NCBI RefSeq assembly: GCF_000004825.1 | Contig: NW_008805063.1 | Location: 620,857 to 684,856, forward strand | From: Heterostelium album PN500 | Lineage: Eukaryota > Evosea > Eumycetozoa > Acytosteliales > Acytosteliaceae | Direction: 5' to 3' | Length of the DNA: 64,000 nt | In this document: piece after piece, positions 35,968 to 47,633 of the stretch | How positions within the stretch are numbered: the stretch's first letter is position 1 | Layout of the letters: each line of letters begins with the position of its first letter | The notes under the pieces: model-generated | Seen by the model: the letters and a program-made list of their open reading frames with translations, nothing else | Databases searched by the model: none | What the model was told of the DNA's origin: nothing | Position numbers and translations under genes: made by a program

Positions 35968-36555
35968 TTCTTATAAATTTATTTATGTTTTATGATAATT
36001 ATACAATGTTATAAACTTTTGTTTTGTAAATGATAAAAAATGTAATGTAATTGACTTAATATTATAGTAGTAATAATATATTTATATATATATATATATA
36101 TGTAATTGTATATCTGTAATATCTATTAAAAAATAAAAATAAAAATAAAAAACAATCTATGAATTTTGTAAAGTTTTTAAAAATTATACAGAACCTACTT
36201 ATCCTCGGTAGGTTTATTCTTTTTCCCATTTATTTTAAAAAATCCAATAGGATATTTAATTAATTTATATTGAGGAAACTGTTTAATAAAACCCTTTTTC
36301 TTTTGAATTTTCTTGAAATTCTAATGATGACACTCCTGGGGGTAAAGCCCTGTTTAGCCATTAAAAAACTTTTCAAACTATTTTTTTGTTTTTTTTTCAA
36401 AACCACCCAAAAACAATGCAAATCAATCTAATCTTTGAATTTTTTATAAAAATTAATGATCTTTGTCGGTTTGATTCAGAATGATGATACGAAATTAAAA
36501 GAATATTTTCTTATTATTTTACAAAAAGGTTTATTTTTAATTATAATTTAATTAT
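35968..36555. other. Intergenic
   Basis: Upstream of trpB and downstream of the expansin-like gene. It holds an AT tract at 36,080-36,100 and a 7-bp stem-loop AACCTAC/GTAGGTT at 36,192-36,214. A less A+T-rich patch lies near 36,325-36,360 (CTCCTGGGGGTAAAGCCCTG), with no recognised RNA. An RNA element is possible but unsupported. Confidence 0.5.
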
Positions 36556-38171
36556 TTAAAATAATAATAATAATAATAAATTTAAAATAATAGTAATAAA
36601 TATTGATAAATATGATATTGATTTAAATGTAGAATTTGAATGGTTGTTTGAATGGTTGTTATTGTTGTTACTACTGTCGTCTCCTTTGATATTGGTTTTA
36701 CTGCCTTTAGTGGTTGGTGAGAGTGTAAGAAGGTCAGCTAATGTGCCGGTTCCACTTGGTGCGCCACTAATACCGGTGAGTACGATCTGGCCTGTTCCTC
36801 CTTCGCTCGACGGCTTTGAGAAATGTGTGGTTCCCATGGTGGTCGGATTGAACGATGTCGTGAACTTGTTGACTGGCGGCGATTCCGGTGCGTCGGAAGT
36901 CAGTGACCACTGAACGTCGTCGATGTAGAATGTTATCAGCTTGTTCTGGTTGTTGAACAGCGAGATCGAGTACTCGATATCCTCTGGTGCCAAGTCGCTC
37001 ACCTGTATTTCAAAGGCGTTCCAATCGGTACTGAGATACACCACCTGGTTGTGAATTCCCGTGTTACTAAAGAACACTTTCATTGCGCATTGCTCGGAGG
37101 CTCTCGCAGCGAATTTAAATGATTTCAGGTATTTCGTTGCGAAACCACCGTCTCTCGAGAATGCCAGTCCACCGCCTGGATTCAATGTGATTCTGATATT
37201 CGATTGACCGGAATACGGATCGTCAGTGTCGTCAACTGTATATTCCGTGATATTGAAACTGTTGTAAGATTCCCAGCCGTAGAGAACGTGGTCGTCGTAG
37301 ACGTACTGTTGCACCAGTCCCATTGAGCAGATTGTTGTGTTCTCCACGGTGGGAGCAGGTGTGAACTGTTTGTGAGTATCGTACGCCTTGAATGGCACTG
37401 CTTTGTTAAAGTCATAGATGACCGTTTCCATGTCATTGGCAGTGATAAGTAGGGTTCCTGGGAAAATGAATTTGATGGCGTCGTCCAACTTGTTCCAGGT
37501 CCAACCACCGTTTTCATATCGGAGTTTCTGGAAACCTTGCATTCCTGAACCCATAACCTGTACCGATTTGATACCGACTGTGTTTCCCCAGAGCGATACA
37601 CGAAAGTAGTAGGCATAGTCGTTGTAACCCTCGCCACCACCGGCAAAAGAGGCATTGATGTTTCCGGGATGCTCGCAACTGACCGCCTGGTAGCCGAGCG
37701 AATAGATCATCGCTGTCTGATTGGAAGGTGCAATCTTGTAGAAATCACTGTTTGTCACAACAAAGTGTGCTCGATCGTTTTGGTGACACGATTCGCCCAT
37801 GTTACAAACATCGATGATCATAACGACAATCGACGCTCTCGGACCAATCAAACGATAGCATTCACCACATCTCGCACCATTAGAATAGAATCCAAAACTA
37901 ACCGATGCCAAACTAATTCCAGTTGGTACTGGTAAATTACATTGTCCTCTAGGTAATTGTTCTGTTGGTCCTGCTGATCCAGTCTATAGATATAGATATA
38001 ATAAATAATTAGATTTAGTTTTTTTTTTTTCCATCTATTTATTTTTTTTTGCAATTTCCAGTTTATTTAATCTTTACATACTCCACATGGACCTAATGCA
38101 ATTGGATCAGATTCAACCAATTTTAAGAATAATAACAATAATATACAAATATTAAATTTTAATAAATACAT
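36556..38171 (-). CDS. Expansin-like protein with GPI-type tail (copy 1)
   Basis: Extracellular expansin-like protein; expansins loosen cellulose networks, and dictyostelids make cellulose in stalk and spore walls. Exons 38171-38082 and 37983-36556 give 505 residues. The first exon supplies the signal peptide (MYLLKFNICILLLLFLKLVES). A double-psi-beta-barrel domain follows, with CGECYRLIGP, IDVCNMGE and the AHFVVTNSDF stretch, then a second beta-rich domain (SVQVMGSGMQGFQKLRYENG). The carboxy part is a further beta sandwich ending in Asn/Ser-rich linker and a hydrophobic tail (LSIFITIILNLLLLLLF), a likely GPI-attachment signal. The barrel keeps the Asp of the DVC motif. A paralogue lies immediately upstream in the same direction. 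Confidence 0.85.
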
Positions 38172-38599
38172 TATTATCTGATTTTTTCTAAATTGTACTT
38201 TTTATTTTATTTTATTATTGTCTTATTTTATTTTTTATAGAATTTAGAATTTAAATATATTGTATAGAAAGAGGTAGAGAAATCATTATTAAATCAAATA
38301 AAAATAATGTAAGAGTGATTATTTACTTTGTCTGTTGTTGATATACTGATTGGCGAGTATAAGAGAGTAGAACAATTGATTTGAGGATCATTTTAATCAT
38401 ATTTTTTTTAACATCATAAATACAGATTTTAGTTGTATATTTAATTCCTACAGACACCTCTTTCTTGAGTAGTTGCACAAATAATATTTATTTTCAGATA
38501 TATAATATATTGATATGATTGTCTGTTTGTCTGTCTGACTGTCTGTTGACCTCATGAGTTTGACACCAACTACTCTTAACAAAACACATCCCACAAACT

Positions 38600-38646
<47 letters not shown>

Positions 38647-39261
38647 AATATGAAATGTGTAGATTATTATTTGTTGCATTCCATTTTATAAATATTCATT
38701 AAATTAAATTCATCAAGCTGAATTTGATTACCCAATCGTTAGAATTAAACAGATGTCATATGGGTTGGAACAATCAACTTTATTGATGTTGTTGATGATG
38801 ATGATGATGTATCTGTCTGTTATGTTTGATATATAGTGGTGTGGTGGTGATGTATTTTTTACTATATTTGTGGTGATGTAATTATAAACACCATAATAAA
38901 GTGAATTTGTATATCTGTTTTATTGTTTGAGTGTTAGAAGTCAGTATTTCGTATCTTAATTTTATTTATTGATGGAAATTGTAGATCGGGTTGTAAATCC
39001 CTTGGAAATAACTTAACAAACAAATAAATAAACAAATAAATAAATAAATAATAAACTAATAAATAATATTCATGTGATATAATAATATTTTTGGGAGTGT
39101 AAAATAATAATGATCAAACACTTTCACCCTATTTTTTTTTTTTATTGATCACACTAAAGTTTATATATTAATTTTATTAATCTATTTAAATATATATATC
39201 GATAGATTATGTAGTATTATTGTGTAAAAAGGAAATGAGTTAATTAATTAAATTAATTATT
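38172..39261. other. Intergenic between expansin-like genes
   Basis: 1.1 kb, promoter side of copy 1 and 3' side of copy 2. It contains a (GTCT)-rich patch near 38,520-38,550, a TCCCACAA octamer at 38,589-38,596, the AT tract listed separately and a GAT repeat near 38,795-38,810. No gene seen. Confidence 0.55.
38604..38641. repeat. AT dinucleotide tract
   Basis: 38 bases of alternating A and T upstream of expansin-like copy 1. Confidence 0.9.
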
Positions 39262-40813
39262 TTAGAATAAAATTATTGAAATTAATAATAAGGTGATTGT
39301 CGAAATTGTAAGTTTGGTTGATGATGAACTGTCGACATGTTTGTCACCTCCAGTGTTCTCACTGTCGGATACCGATGATCCGTCTCCACCTGCTGTGGTT
39401 CCAGATGGTCCACGAGTGGTGGTGACCTGTGCGGTGGTCGAAGCGGTGGTGACGACAGAGGTGGTTGTAGCGGAGCCGGATGCTGTGGTCGAGGGTGGCT
39501 TGGTGACTGGTGGCATGGTGACGAGACCGGTACCACTGGTGCTGGTAGATGTTGATACATTCGATGAGTATCCCCACTTGATATTGTCAACCATCAGCAG
39601 GAGCGAGGATCCTTGGAAGTTTTGGAAGGCGATTGCAGTTTCGGTGGCTGCGGCAGACAAGCTGGCGAGTGTAACGTTGTAGTTTGCCCACTCCGTTCCA
39701 ACGGTGACATTGAAATTGGCACCCTTGTGAAGGAAAATAAGAATTTGTGAATTGCTAACATTGGCTTTGGCAGAGAATTCCAGAGTTGCCAAATTGGCGG
39801 TGGAGAACGAAGTTAACGATTGGATCTTGAGACCACCATAAGCAGAGAGACCAATGGCAATGTTTGAACCGGAAGCAGCAGAGTTGTCGTTGTAGTTTTT
39901 CTCGACAAAGTCCCAGCTGGCGTCAGTCCATCCTTGAGCCAACGAATCCTGGTAGATGTACTGTGGGGCGACTGGAGTACCGCAGTCAGCGTAGAGCGGA
40001 GCTTGATCAAAGTTTGGAATCATCTTGGCTGCACCATTTGTCATGGAGTATACAATTTGTTGGCCAGTCTGTGAAGTGACTCTAACCTTTCCTGGGAATG
40101 TGAAAGCGATCGAGTTCTTATTGAATACCCAGAGAGAGCTTTGGTATTTCAGCTGTTGATAGGCACCGGAAGTTCCACCGACGGTGACCTCTACGCTCTT
40201 GATTGGCACGGAGAATCCCGAGAGTGTCAAACTGAAGTAGTATGAGTAACTTCCACTACCGTCTGGTTTCGGAGTGACAGTGATATCACCTTCATTTGGA
40301 CAGGTAATCATTTGGTAGCCGACGTTGTAGAGGGTGGCAGTGCTGTTTCCAGAGATGACGTTGTAGTCGGCTGGCGACAAGATGAAATGTGCGTGGTCGG
40401 TCTGAGTGCAGAGTGCAGTGGCATCACAGACATCGACAGCCTGGGCAATGACAGAACCAGCTGGACCGGTCAACTTGAAACAGGTTCCACACAATCCCGA
40501 ACCCGAAGTCATTGTAAAATAGTTTCTATTGACACCTGCAACTACAACACCACTCGGTGGAGTTGGCAAACCACACAAACCTCTACCATCTGTCCAACCT
40601 GAATAATCGGAATTCCAAATTGCAGATCCTTCCTAAAAAATTATGATTATTATAATTTTTATATTTAAAAGTTAAATTAATAATTGATAATTAAATATTT
40701 ATATTTATATTTTATTTTATTTTAATACATACACCACATGGTGATAATCCATTTTGTGATTTTACAATTACCAATAAAGTTGTAAATAATAAAAGTGAAT
40801 AGAATATTCTCAT
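39262..40813 (-). CDS. Expansin-like protein with GPI-type tail (copy 2)
   Basis: Tandem paralogue of the downstream expansin-like gene with the same layout. Exons 40813-40733 and 40632-39262 give 483 residues. The intron sits directly after the Cys-Gly of NGLSPCG, the same place as in copy 1 (ALGPCG), which supports duplication. Signal peptide MRIFYSLLLFTTLLVIVKS; double-psi-beta-barrel with GLCGTCFKLTGPAGS, VDVCDATALC and AHFILSPADY; second beta domain with VTVGGTSGAYQQLKY; then Ser/Thr-Pro-rich mucin-like stalk (about residues 385-455) and hydrophobic end LTISTITLLLISIILF, a probable GPI signal. Identity with copy 1 is modest, so the duplication is not recent. Cell-wall or extracellular-matrix role is inferred from the family. 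Confidence 0.85.
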
Positions 40814-41858
40814 TTTACTATTTCTCTATTTATTTTAAATATTTATATATATTATGAGAAGTATATTTATAAATTTGATTTGATTAAATTATGAATTTAT
40901 TATAGATAGATAGTTTTACAATAAATAATTTAATAGATAGAAGAGAATTTAAAAATTTAAAATAATAGATAGATAAATTAAATTATTGATTTTATTTGTT
41001 TTAATAAATAAATTGGAAGTATTGATTATATATTTGTATTTATTATTTATAATTATGAATTGATTGATTGATGGTGATGATGATGATGATTTTGGTTATT
41101 TATATTAAATTTTTAAAGTTTATCAATTGGTTTTTTGTATAGGTTATAAAATAAAAATTAATAAAAAATAAAGATAAAGGTGATCACCTAAATAGATAGT
41201 CTTATTTGCCTATTGTTGCACCGAATAACTAATATATTAATTATATTGCAACATCTGTTGTGATTATTCAAATTTTGATTACCATAAAGAATATAAGAAA
41301 CTTTTCTGAATCACCATGCTTAAACTGTCTACCGAATTCTCATATTTGGCATGCAATCAACTATTGTTATCAAACATACAATAATATAGTATGACTTTTT
41401 TGTGTAAATACATACAACACACAAAAACACAAACACACACACACAAAAATTAAATATATTTGAATGTATGTGTTTCATTTAACTGTATGTGTGTGGTTTG
41501 GTTTTGTAATGTTTTTTGGTGTCATGTAAAAGAACTGTTCTGCTTTAGTGGTGATGGATGACTGATTGATTGATTGATTTATTGATGAATGACAAACAAA
41601 CACTCTCCGATTATGATTGCAATTGTTATATATACGTATAACATATTAATCATTTTTAAATTGTGTGTGTGTGTTTAAAAGTGTGTGGTTTCTAAACTAG
41701 GCATATTAAAAATTAAAATTTTTTTTGTTGAATTTATAAAAAATATCATTTCAAAAAAGTGGCGTGTTGAATATTAATACTGTTTGAACAACATATGATT
41801 TCAAATAAATAAACACTTTAATTAAGTTAAAATTAAATATTTAATTTATATGCTATTA
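40814..41858. other. Intergenic
   Basis: 1 kb spacer upstream of expansin-like copy 2 and downstream of the SET gene. A+T-rich, with GATA- and GATT-type tetranucleotide runs and CA/TG-rich patches near 41,420-41,445 and 41,660-41,680. No gene recognised. Confidence 0.55.
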
Positions 41859-43265
41859 TTATTTTCTTGTTGTGGAGGTGGTAGTGCTGCTGGTGCTGCT
41901 ACTTGTTGTGTTTGGTCGTTCAGAAGTACATTTAGGACAATCACAATTGAATCCATAGGTAACCAACTCTTGAGATCTCTCTTCGAATGGTGCTGACTCT
42001 TCAATGTAAGAGTGGAACAGTTCTTCGCCTGGAACAATGTCGCGAAGTGCTTTGATATAAGCCAAACTGCTACCTTGCTCAAAAACTACTAAACAATTTG
42101 GTACGCAACTATGATTGATCATAGCCTGTAGTCCAAAAACACCGAATCCATCGAAACCTGGGAATACTTCTTCATCGTCTTCCTCTTCTCCCTCAGCTTT
42201 TTCGTCGTGCATGTGATCGTCGTCTTCCATCATATCTTCTTCGTCGTGACTGCTGTGTCCGTGTCCGCTTTTGTGGTCGTGTCCGTCTTGCTCCATTGCA
42301 TGATCGTGATCACAATCGTCGTCGTCGCATTCATCTTCTTGTTCGGCGTGATACTGTCTAAATGATTCGATAACTGATTTCATAACGTTATTGGAATGCT
42401 GTTTGTATTGCTCCGGTGAGTTGATCGCGCTTAAATTCTTTCTAAATTGTTCGAGTGGCGATTTGAATCCGATCGAGTTGTCGTTCATCTCGAGCATACC
42501 CAACAGATGAGAGTAGAAATCCATACTCAAAATGGTGGAAATGAACTTTTGGTCGTTGGTCTTTGGATGTGATGTGAGAATGGGCATCATTGCCTTTTGG
42601 AGTAGTGCGAGTGAGTCGGCAGACCAACGCTTGGCCTCCTCCATTGTGAAGTTTCCGTCGATACGGACGTCCCACCATGCACGATGTGTATATTGTTTGA
42701 AGAGTTCTGCGCAGATAATGTCACGCACGCCGTTCTGGTCGTTGTGCAACTGCTGGACACGACACACCAGGAAAGAGATTACCTGTGCCGCCAAGAAAAA
42801 GAGTTCGTTGTTGTCGATGGCGTGCTTCTTGAATTGGTAGAGTGCCGATGTCTCTGGGGTGTGTTCACCGACACAGAGAATCTGGTGATGATTGTCAAAG
42901 GCGGTCTTCCGACATTCCTCCGAGCAGTACTTCTCACCACACTTGGCAAAGCAGCTGTAGAGACCGGTCTTGAACTCGTATTGGTTGGTGCCCTCTGGGA
43001 ATGCTACCAACTCTGTCTTTTCTTTGACTCCGAAAACGGTGCGGTAGTGTTGGATCTGACGGTTGAGCGAACCCAAGAATCTATAGCAGTTTCCACAGGT
43101 CCATGCAATCGGTCTATTGTAGACGTGTTGCACCGCAAACATTGGACTCTCTGAAAATATAATCTCATCCTTCTTGAATGATTTCTCTGCAAACAAACCG
43201 TTACCCTTTATGTCATTGATATATCTTCTAACGACCACACCTGGAATTGAAAATCTAACATCCAT
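41859..43265 (-). CDS. SET/zinc-finger lysine methyltransferase, SMYD5-like
   Basis: Single-exon gene of 468 residues. The SET domain is split as in SMYD proteins: N-terminal part GNGLFAEKSFKKDEIIF (about 20-36), a Cys/His cluster (WTCGNC near 55; YCSEEC...H...C near 113-130) in the MYND position, then the catalytic half with LQAMINHSCVPNC and GEELFHSYIEE, and a post-SET CDCPKC near 441. NHSCVPN and the post-SET cysteines argue for an active SAM-dependent lysine methyltransferase; the arrangement is nearest animal SMYD5. Odd feature: between the two halves lies an extremely acidic, His-rich insert (about residues 310-366; many DHD/HDH/HGH units) that could bind metal ions. Human SMYD5 has an acidic run too, but at the C-terminus. 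Confidence 0.85.
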   Translation of the reverse strand: MDVRFSIPGVVVRRYINDIKGNGLFAEKSFKKDEIIFSESPMFAVQHVYNRPIAWTCGNCYRFLGSLNRQIQHYRTVFGVKEKTELVAFPEGTNQYEFKTGLYSCFAKCGEKYCSEECRKTAFDNHHQILCVGEHTPETSALYQFKKHAIDNNELFFLAAQVISFLVCRVQQLHNDQNGVRDIICAELFKQYTHRAWWDVRIDGNFTMEEAKRWSADSLALLQKAMMPILTSHPKTNDQKFISTILSMDFYSHLLGMLEMNDNSIGFKSPLEQFRKNLSAINSPEQYKQHSNNVMKSVIESFRQYHAEQEDECDDDDCDHDHAMEQDGHDHKSGHGHSSHDEEDMMEDDDHMHDEKAEGEEEDDEEVFPGFDGFGVFGLQAMINHSCVPNCLVVFEQGSSLAYIKALRDIVPGEELFHSYIEESAPFEERSQELVTYGFNCDCPKCTSERPNTTSSSTSSTTTSTTRK

Positions 43266-44294
43266 CGTTTTATTAATTGATTATTCTCTTTTCTCTCTTT
43301 TTCAAAAAATAAAAATAAAAACTATATCTATCTATCGATCTATCTAAACTAAACTAAACTAGTATCCAACAAATTCAAATTCAAATCATCAACTCGTGTG
43401 GTGTGTTATGTGTGTGAGTTGTGTTAATAATAATATTTTGTTTGTTATTGTTATAGTTGTTGTAGTTGTTTTTAAATTTGTATTGTTGAGTAGTGTTGTT
43501 TTTGAGTATTGTGCTGTGTTGTGTTTTTTAAATATATCTCAAAAGCTTAACAAGATTCAAAGATATGTATTTATAGATATAAAATGGTGTTTTTTTACAA
43601 AATAAAACGAAAACAGGACAATGAGAAAACTTTCGTTTTTATTTTTTTTTTTTTTTTTTTTTTTTAAATGACAAATGCCAAGTGTGATTGATTTTGTTTG
43701 TTGTCAAACTTTGAAGGAAAGAAATAAGTAGGGTTGATTAAGGTTTTAACACACATTTGAGTAACAAAAACAATAACAAAATTAACACACAGACACACAC
43801 ACACACACAGATCAATCATACAGTTATGATGAGAAAACAATAAAATAACAATGTATCAATAAAAAGAAACACTTAATGTTATTGTTGTTATTTGTTTTTT
43901 TTTTAATGTTTGTTTATTTGCTGGATTATGATTTAAATAGAATAAGTATTCTGTTGTTTTTTTTTTTTTTGTTTTTTTACTATTTTAAATAATAACTTCA
44001 AAATACTACCAATAACATCAACATATATATATAAATAAATAAATACTATATATATCAATAAATTAATTATAAATATAACTTTTTAGCCAATATTTTTAAA
44101 AGCATCATATAATTAAATTATTAGTGTTTTTTTTTTTTTGATTATTTGGATTTCTTATTACTTTCAACTTCAAAAAGTAGATAGATAGATAGATAAAATA
44201 ATTATAACCAATAATAATAATATAAATAAAATTAAAGTATATTAGTTTTTTGTTTTTCTTTTTTTTCACATAAAAATTAAATAATAATAAAACT
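43266..44294. other. Divergent promoter region
   Basis: 1 kb between the SET and Ras genes. It contains a T-run of about 28 bases (43,637-43,665), a CA repeat near 43,790-43,810, and a GATA repeat near 44,178-44,195. It is typical dictyostelid promoter DNA; no gene seen. Confidence 0.55.
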
Positions 44295-45072
44295 ATGACT
44301 GAGTACAAATTGGTCTGTGTTGGAGGTGGAGGTGTTGGGTAAGTCTTTGTATTTTAAAACTATAATATAAAAAATAATAATAAATTTTATTATTTTTGGG
44401 AATTAATTCAAAAATTAATTTAATTTGTTTAAATATATAATTATTAATAATTTTAGTAAATCAGCACTTACGATTCAATTGATTCAAAATCATTTCATTG
44501 ATGAATATGATCCAACCATTGAAGATAGCTATAGAAAACAAGTGACAATCGATGATGAAACCTGTCTATTAGATATCTTGGATACTGCGGGTCAAGAGGA
44601 ATATTCAGCAATGCGTGATCAATACATGAGAACCGGTCAAGGTTTTCTATGTGTCTACTCGATCATCTCTAGATCGTCATTTGACGAAATCGCTGCATTC
44701 CGTGAACAGATTCTAAGAGTTAAAGATAAAGATAGAGTACCAATGGTAAGTAGTATTCATGTATAAAAATAGTGTATAACATTGAACATTAAAATTCTAA
44801 TATATAATAATATTATTATTATTATTATTTTTGTTGTTTAGATTTTAGTTGGAAATAAATGTGATTTAGATAATGAAAGACAAGTATCGACTACCGAAGG
44901 TCAAGAAATGGCTAAATCCTACTCTTGTCCTTTCATGGAAACTTCAGCAAAGAGCAGAGTGAACGTCGAAGAAGCATTCTATGAATTGGTCAGAGAGATT
45001 AGAAAGGATTTGAAAGGTGACAATAAATTGGATAAATCCAAGAAAAAGAAGAAGAATTGTAATTTACTTTAG
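44295..45072 (+). CDS. Ras-family GTPase, RasG/RasD-like
   Basis: Membrane-anchored small GTPase. Exons 44295-44338, 44457-44745 and 44842-45072 give 187 residues, two fewer than D. discoideum RasG. All G motifs are present: P-loop GGGGVGKS, effector region [20 protein letters not shown] and ETSAK. The effector loop and [20 protein letters not shown] are the same as in RasG and RasD, so it should engage the same PI3K/TORC2-type effectors. C-terminus: polylysine then CNLL; a CAAX box ending in Leu predicts geranylgeranylation. Position 8 is Cys (KLVCVGG) where D. discoideum RasG has Ile. The first intron interrupts the P-loop glycine/lysine junction. RasG versus RasD orthology cannot be settled by eye. 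Confidence 0.95.
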
Positions 45073-45820
45073 AAACAAATATCATCATCCCTCAAATACC
45101 CACCTACCAACCATCCACAAACAAACCTATCATTTTGTCTGGAACATGTATAAACCAATATATACCACCTATATATATAACAATAACAATAGTAATCACC
45201 GTAATAATAAATAAATCAATAAAATCAAACATTATCACCATCTAAAATTTTACATTTTACTTGTTATTTTTACAATAAAATTCAAGAAAAATTCAAAAAA
45301 ATAAAAAAGAAAATTTTTTTAAAATGATCAGAATTCATGATGATGTTAAACTTCATCATCACATCTATTTTTAGTTTGAGTCATTTTTTTGTTTTTGCTT
45401 TTCACTCATGAATTATTTTCTTTTCGATTTTAAGAATTTTAAAAATAGAAAAAAAATAAAAATAAATAAGATTGTAAATTAGCATATTTTTTTTTTGATT
45501 TGTTTTACCGAATTAACAATATAAACATATAAAGATTGATTTTTTTTATTTAAATTTAAATGATTATTTTTTGTACAATTAATTGAAAATTAGGATAATG
45601 ATCTAATACCCTATTAAAATGGATTTTGGTGATTTTCTGTTGTTTTTTTTCTTTTTGATTTTAAAAAATTGATATTAAGAGGTTTGAAAACAGATCTCCC
45701 TCATCGGTCAAGTTGCTGAAGAGAGAATAATATATGTGAAAGCTTCTTTGCTAATTATTTTGTGTTGTTTATGATGATGTTTGATATTGTTGTTGAAGTT
45801 GTTGATACTTGGTATTACTT
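45073..45820. other. Convergent 3' spacer
   Basis: 3' flanks of the Ras gene and of the CENP-B-like gene. A+T-rich with T-runs near 45,487, 45,540 and 45,640. No gene recognised. Confidence 0.55.
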
Positions 45821-46813
45821 TTAAATACTACGAAGATTCCAACGATTCTTGAAATTTTCTAACCAACCAGAAGATGCCTTGAAACTGTTGTTTCCAAGTT
45901 GATTTGAGAATTGGAGTGCAATGTTCTTGATGGTTTCACCGTTGACCACTTCACCTGGGTTCTTTTGCTTGTACTCTTCGATTCTGCTGATGATGACTCG
46001 CTCTTGTTCCTCAGAGAACGAAGCCTTTGGACCCTTGTGAAGTTTCTTGAGGTTCTTCTTTTGGAAGGCACGGTACTTGTCGGCATTCGAGTGCCATCTG
46101 GAGATGATTGATCTTGAGATCTCGTACTTGTCGACGACGAATGCCATACCAAACTTGTCCTTCTCGGCGAGGATCTCGAGCTTCTTTGAGACTTCGTAGG
46201 ACTTACGAGCCTTCTTGATGCTGTTTTCCTTCTTTGGAACTACTTGGCTTGACTCGTTGGCCTTTGAGCTCGATGGTGACGAAGGCGAGAACATTGGTGA
46301 AAGTGGTGGTGAAGAGATTGGTGTTCTTGGTGAAAAAGCAGCGGCTCTCGGTGACCTTGGTGAGATCGGTGAAATCGGTGAAAAGGTGACTGGTGAGTGT
46401 GGGAAGTATGGTGAGGATTCGAATGAACAGGAAATTTCGGAAAGAGAGTCGAGTGGTGATAGTGCAGTGTCAAAGTTTGTGAAATGATGATTATATGAGT
46501 TGTTGAAATGATTATAATTTGGATTTAACTTGTTGCTATTACTTAAATTATTTACTATATTAAACTTATCATTATTATTATTATTAAACTCATTATTATT
46601 ATTAAAATTATTATTATTATTATTATTATTTGAAAGATCGTTTAAAAAAGATTTGGTTGGTGTTGTTGAAGATGATTGACATGATGATTGCTGTTGCTGC
46701 TGGTTACACGTGCTAGTTACTACTATATCTGTTTTGCAATTAGATATACTACTATTATTACTACAACCGATGTTGGATGTAGAAGTTGGATTCAAAATAA
46801 ATGATAAATGCAT
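45821..46813 (-). CDS. CENP-B/psq-type DNA-binding protein
   Basis: Single exon, 330 residues. The N-terminal two-thirds are Asn- and Ser/Pro-rich (many SPxSP units, about residues 135-190). The C-terminal part (about 195-330) has a helix-turn-helix of psq/CENP-B type (KKLEILAEKDKFGMAFVVDKYEISRSIISRWH, quoted only in part here: SRSIISRW) followed by a second CENPB-type HTH (SEEQERVIISRIEEY, then SSGWLENFKNRWNL). This pair is the DNA-binding half of pogo/Tigger transposases, but no DDE catalytic domain follows, so it looks like a host transcription factor or chromatin protein derived from such a transposase. The SP repeats suggest proline-directed phosphorylation. A 7 kb gene-free region lies upstream. 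Confidence 0.75.
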   Translation of the reverse strand: MHLSFILNPTSTSNIGCSNNSSISNCKTDIVVTSTCNQQQQQSSCQSSSTTPTKSFLNDLSNNNNNNNNFNNNNEFNNNNNDKFNIVNNLSNSNKLNPNYNHFNNSYNHHFTNFDTALSPLDSLSEISCSFESSPYFPHSPVTFSPISPISPRSPRAAAFSPRTPISSPPLSPMFSPSSPSSSKANESSQVVPKKENSIKKARKSYEVSKKLEILAEKDKFGMAFVVDKYEISRSIISRWHSNADKYRAFQKKNLKKLHKGPKASFSEEQERVIISRIEEYKQKNPGEVVNGETIKNIALQFSNQLGNNSFKASSGWLENFKNRWNLRSI

Positions 46814-47602
46814 TTTTCTCTGTATGTATGTATATATATGTAAAAAAAATTACTATATAAATATTATTACTATATTTATATAATTTGTTTATAGAAATAA
46901 ATAATTAATTATGATTAGTTGTCGGTCAGAAGATCTGAGTATAAATAAATTTTAAATTGAAGTTGCTTAATATATTTGTGATTGTCGAAAAGTAAAAACT
47001 TTATAAAAAAATAAAATTTTTAAAAATTAAAATTATTGGAACAAATGTGAGAATTCAAGTTGAAAAAAAAAATGTGTGGTGTGGGGGTATAATTTTTGGT
47101 GATTTTTTTGGTTTTGGAGGATGAACACAATGACTCAATTAATGTTTTTGTAAAAAGTTGGGAATTTTTGGTCGGATAGAAACAAGAATGAAAAAAACAC
47201 TTCAAGAAATGTGCAGAACAAAACAACTTTGCTTTTAGTGGAATAAACAACCAAGAATAAATTTGTTAGTTTTTTTCGACAATATTTTTTTTTTTAGGTT
47301 TTTTTTTAGGTTTTTGAGTTTAGACAGACAATTGTGTGAAAATTAGGTGAAATATTGAATAAAATTAATTTTTGTTGATTTTTGTTTTTATTTTATTCTT
47401 GAACAAACAAAGTGGCACAATGCAAGATTTTGTGAAATGTTGTGGCTTATAGTAAATGATGATTATTAATATATCAGAGATAAATTTATAACTTATAATT
47501 ATATGTTTGTTTGTTTTGTTTATATAAGTAATAATAATAAAATATTAAATAAATAAGTTTTAATTTTTTTTTAAAAAAATAAATAAATAAATAAATAATT
47601 AA

Positions 47603-47633
<31 letters not shown>

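Noticed and set aside
38589-38596. TCCCACAA matching the dictyostelid small-RNA upstream element
   Set aside because: No recognisable RNA gene at the expected distance (about 60 bases); an AT tract follows. An octamer match alone is weak.
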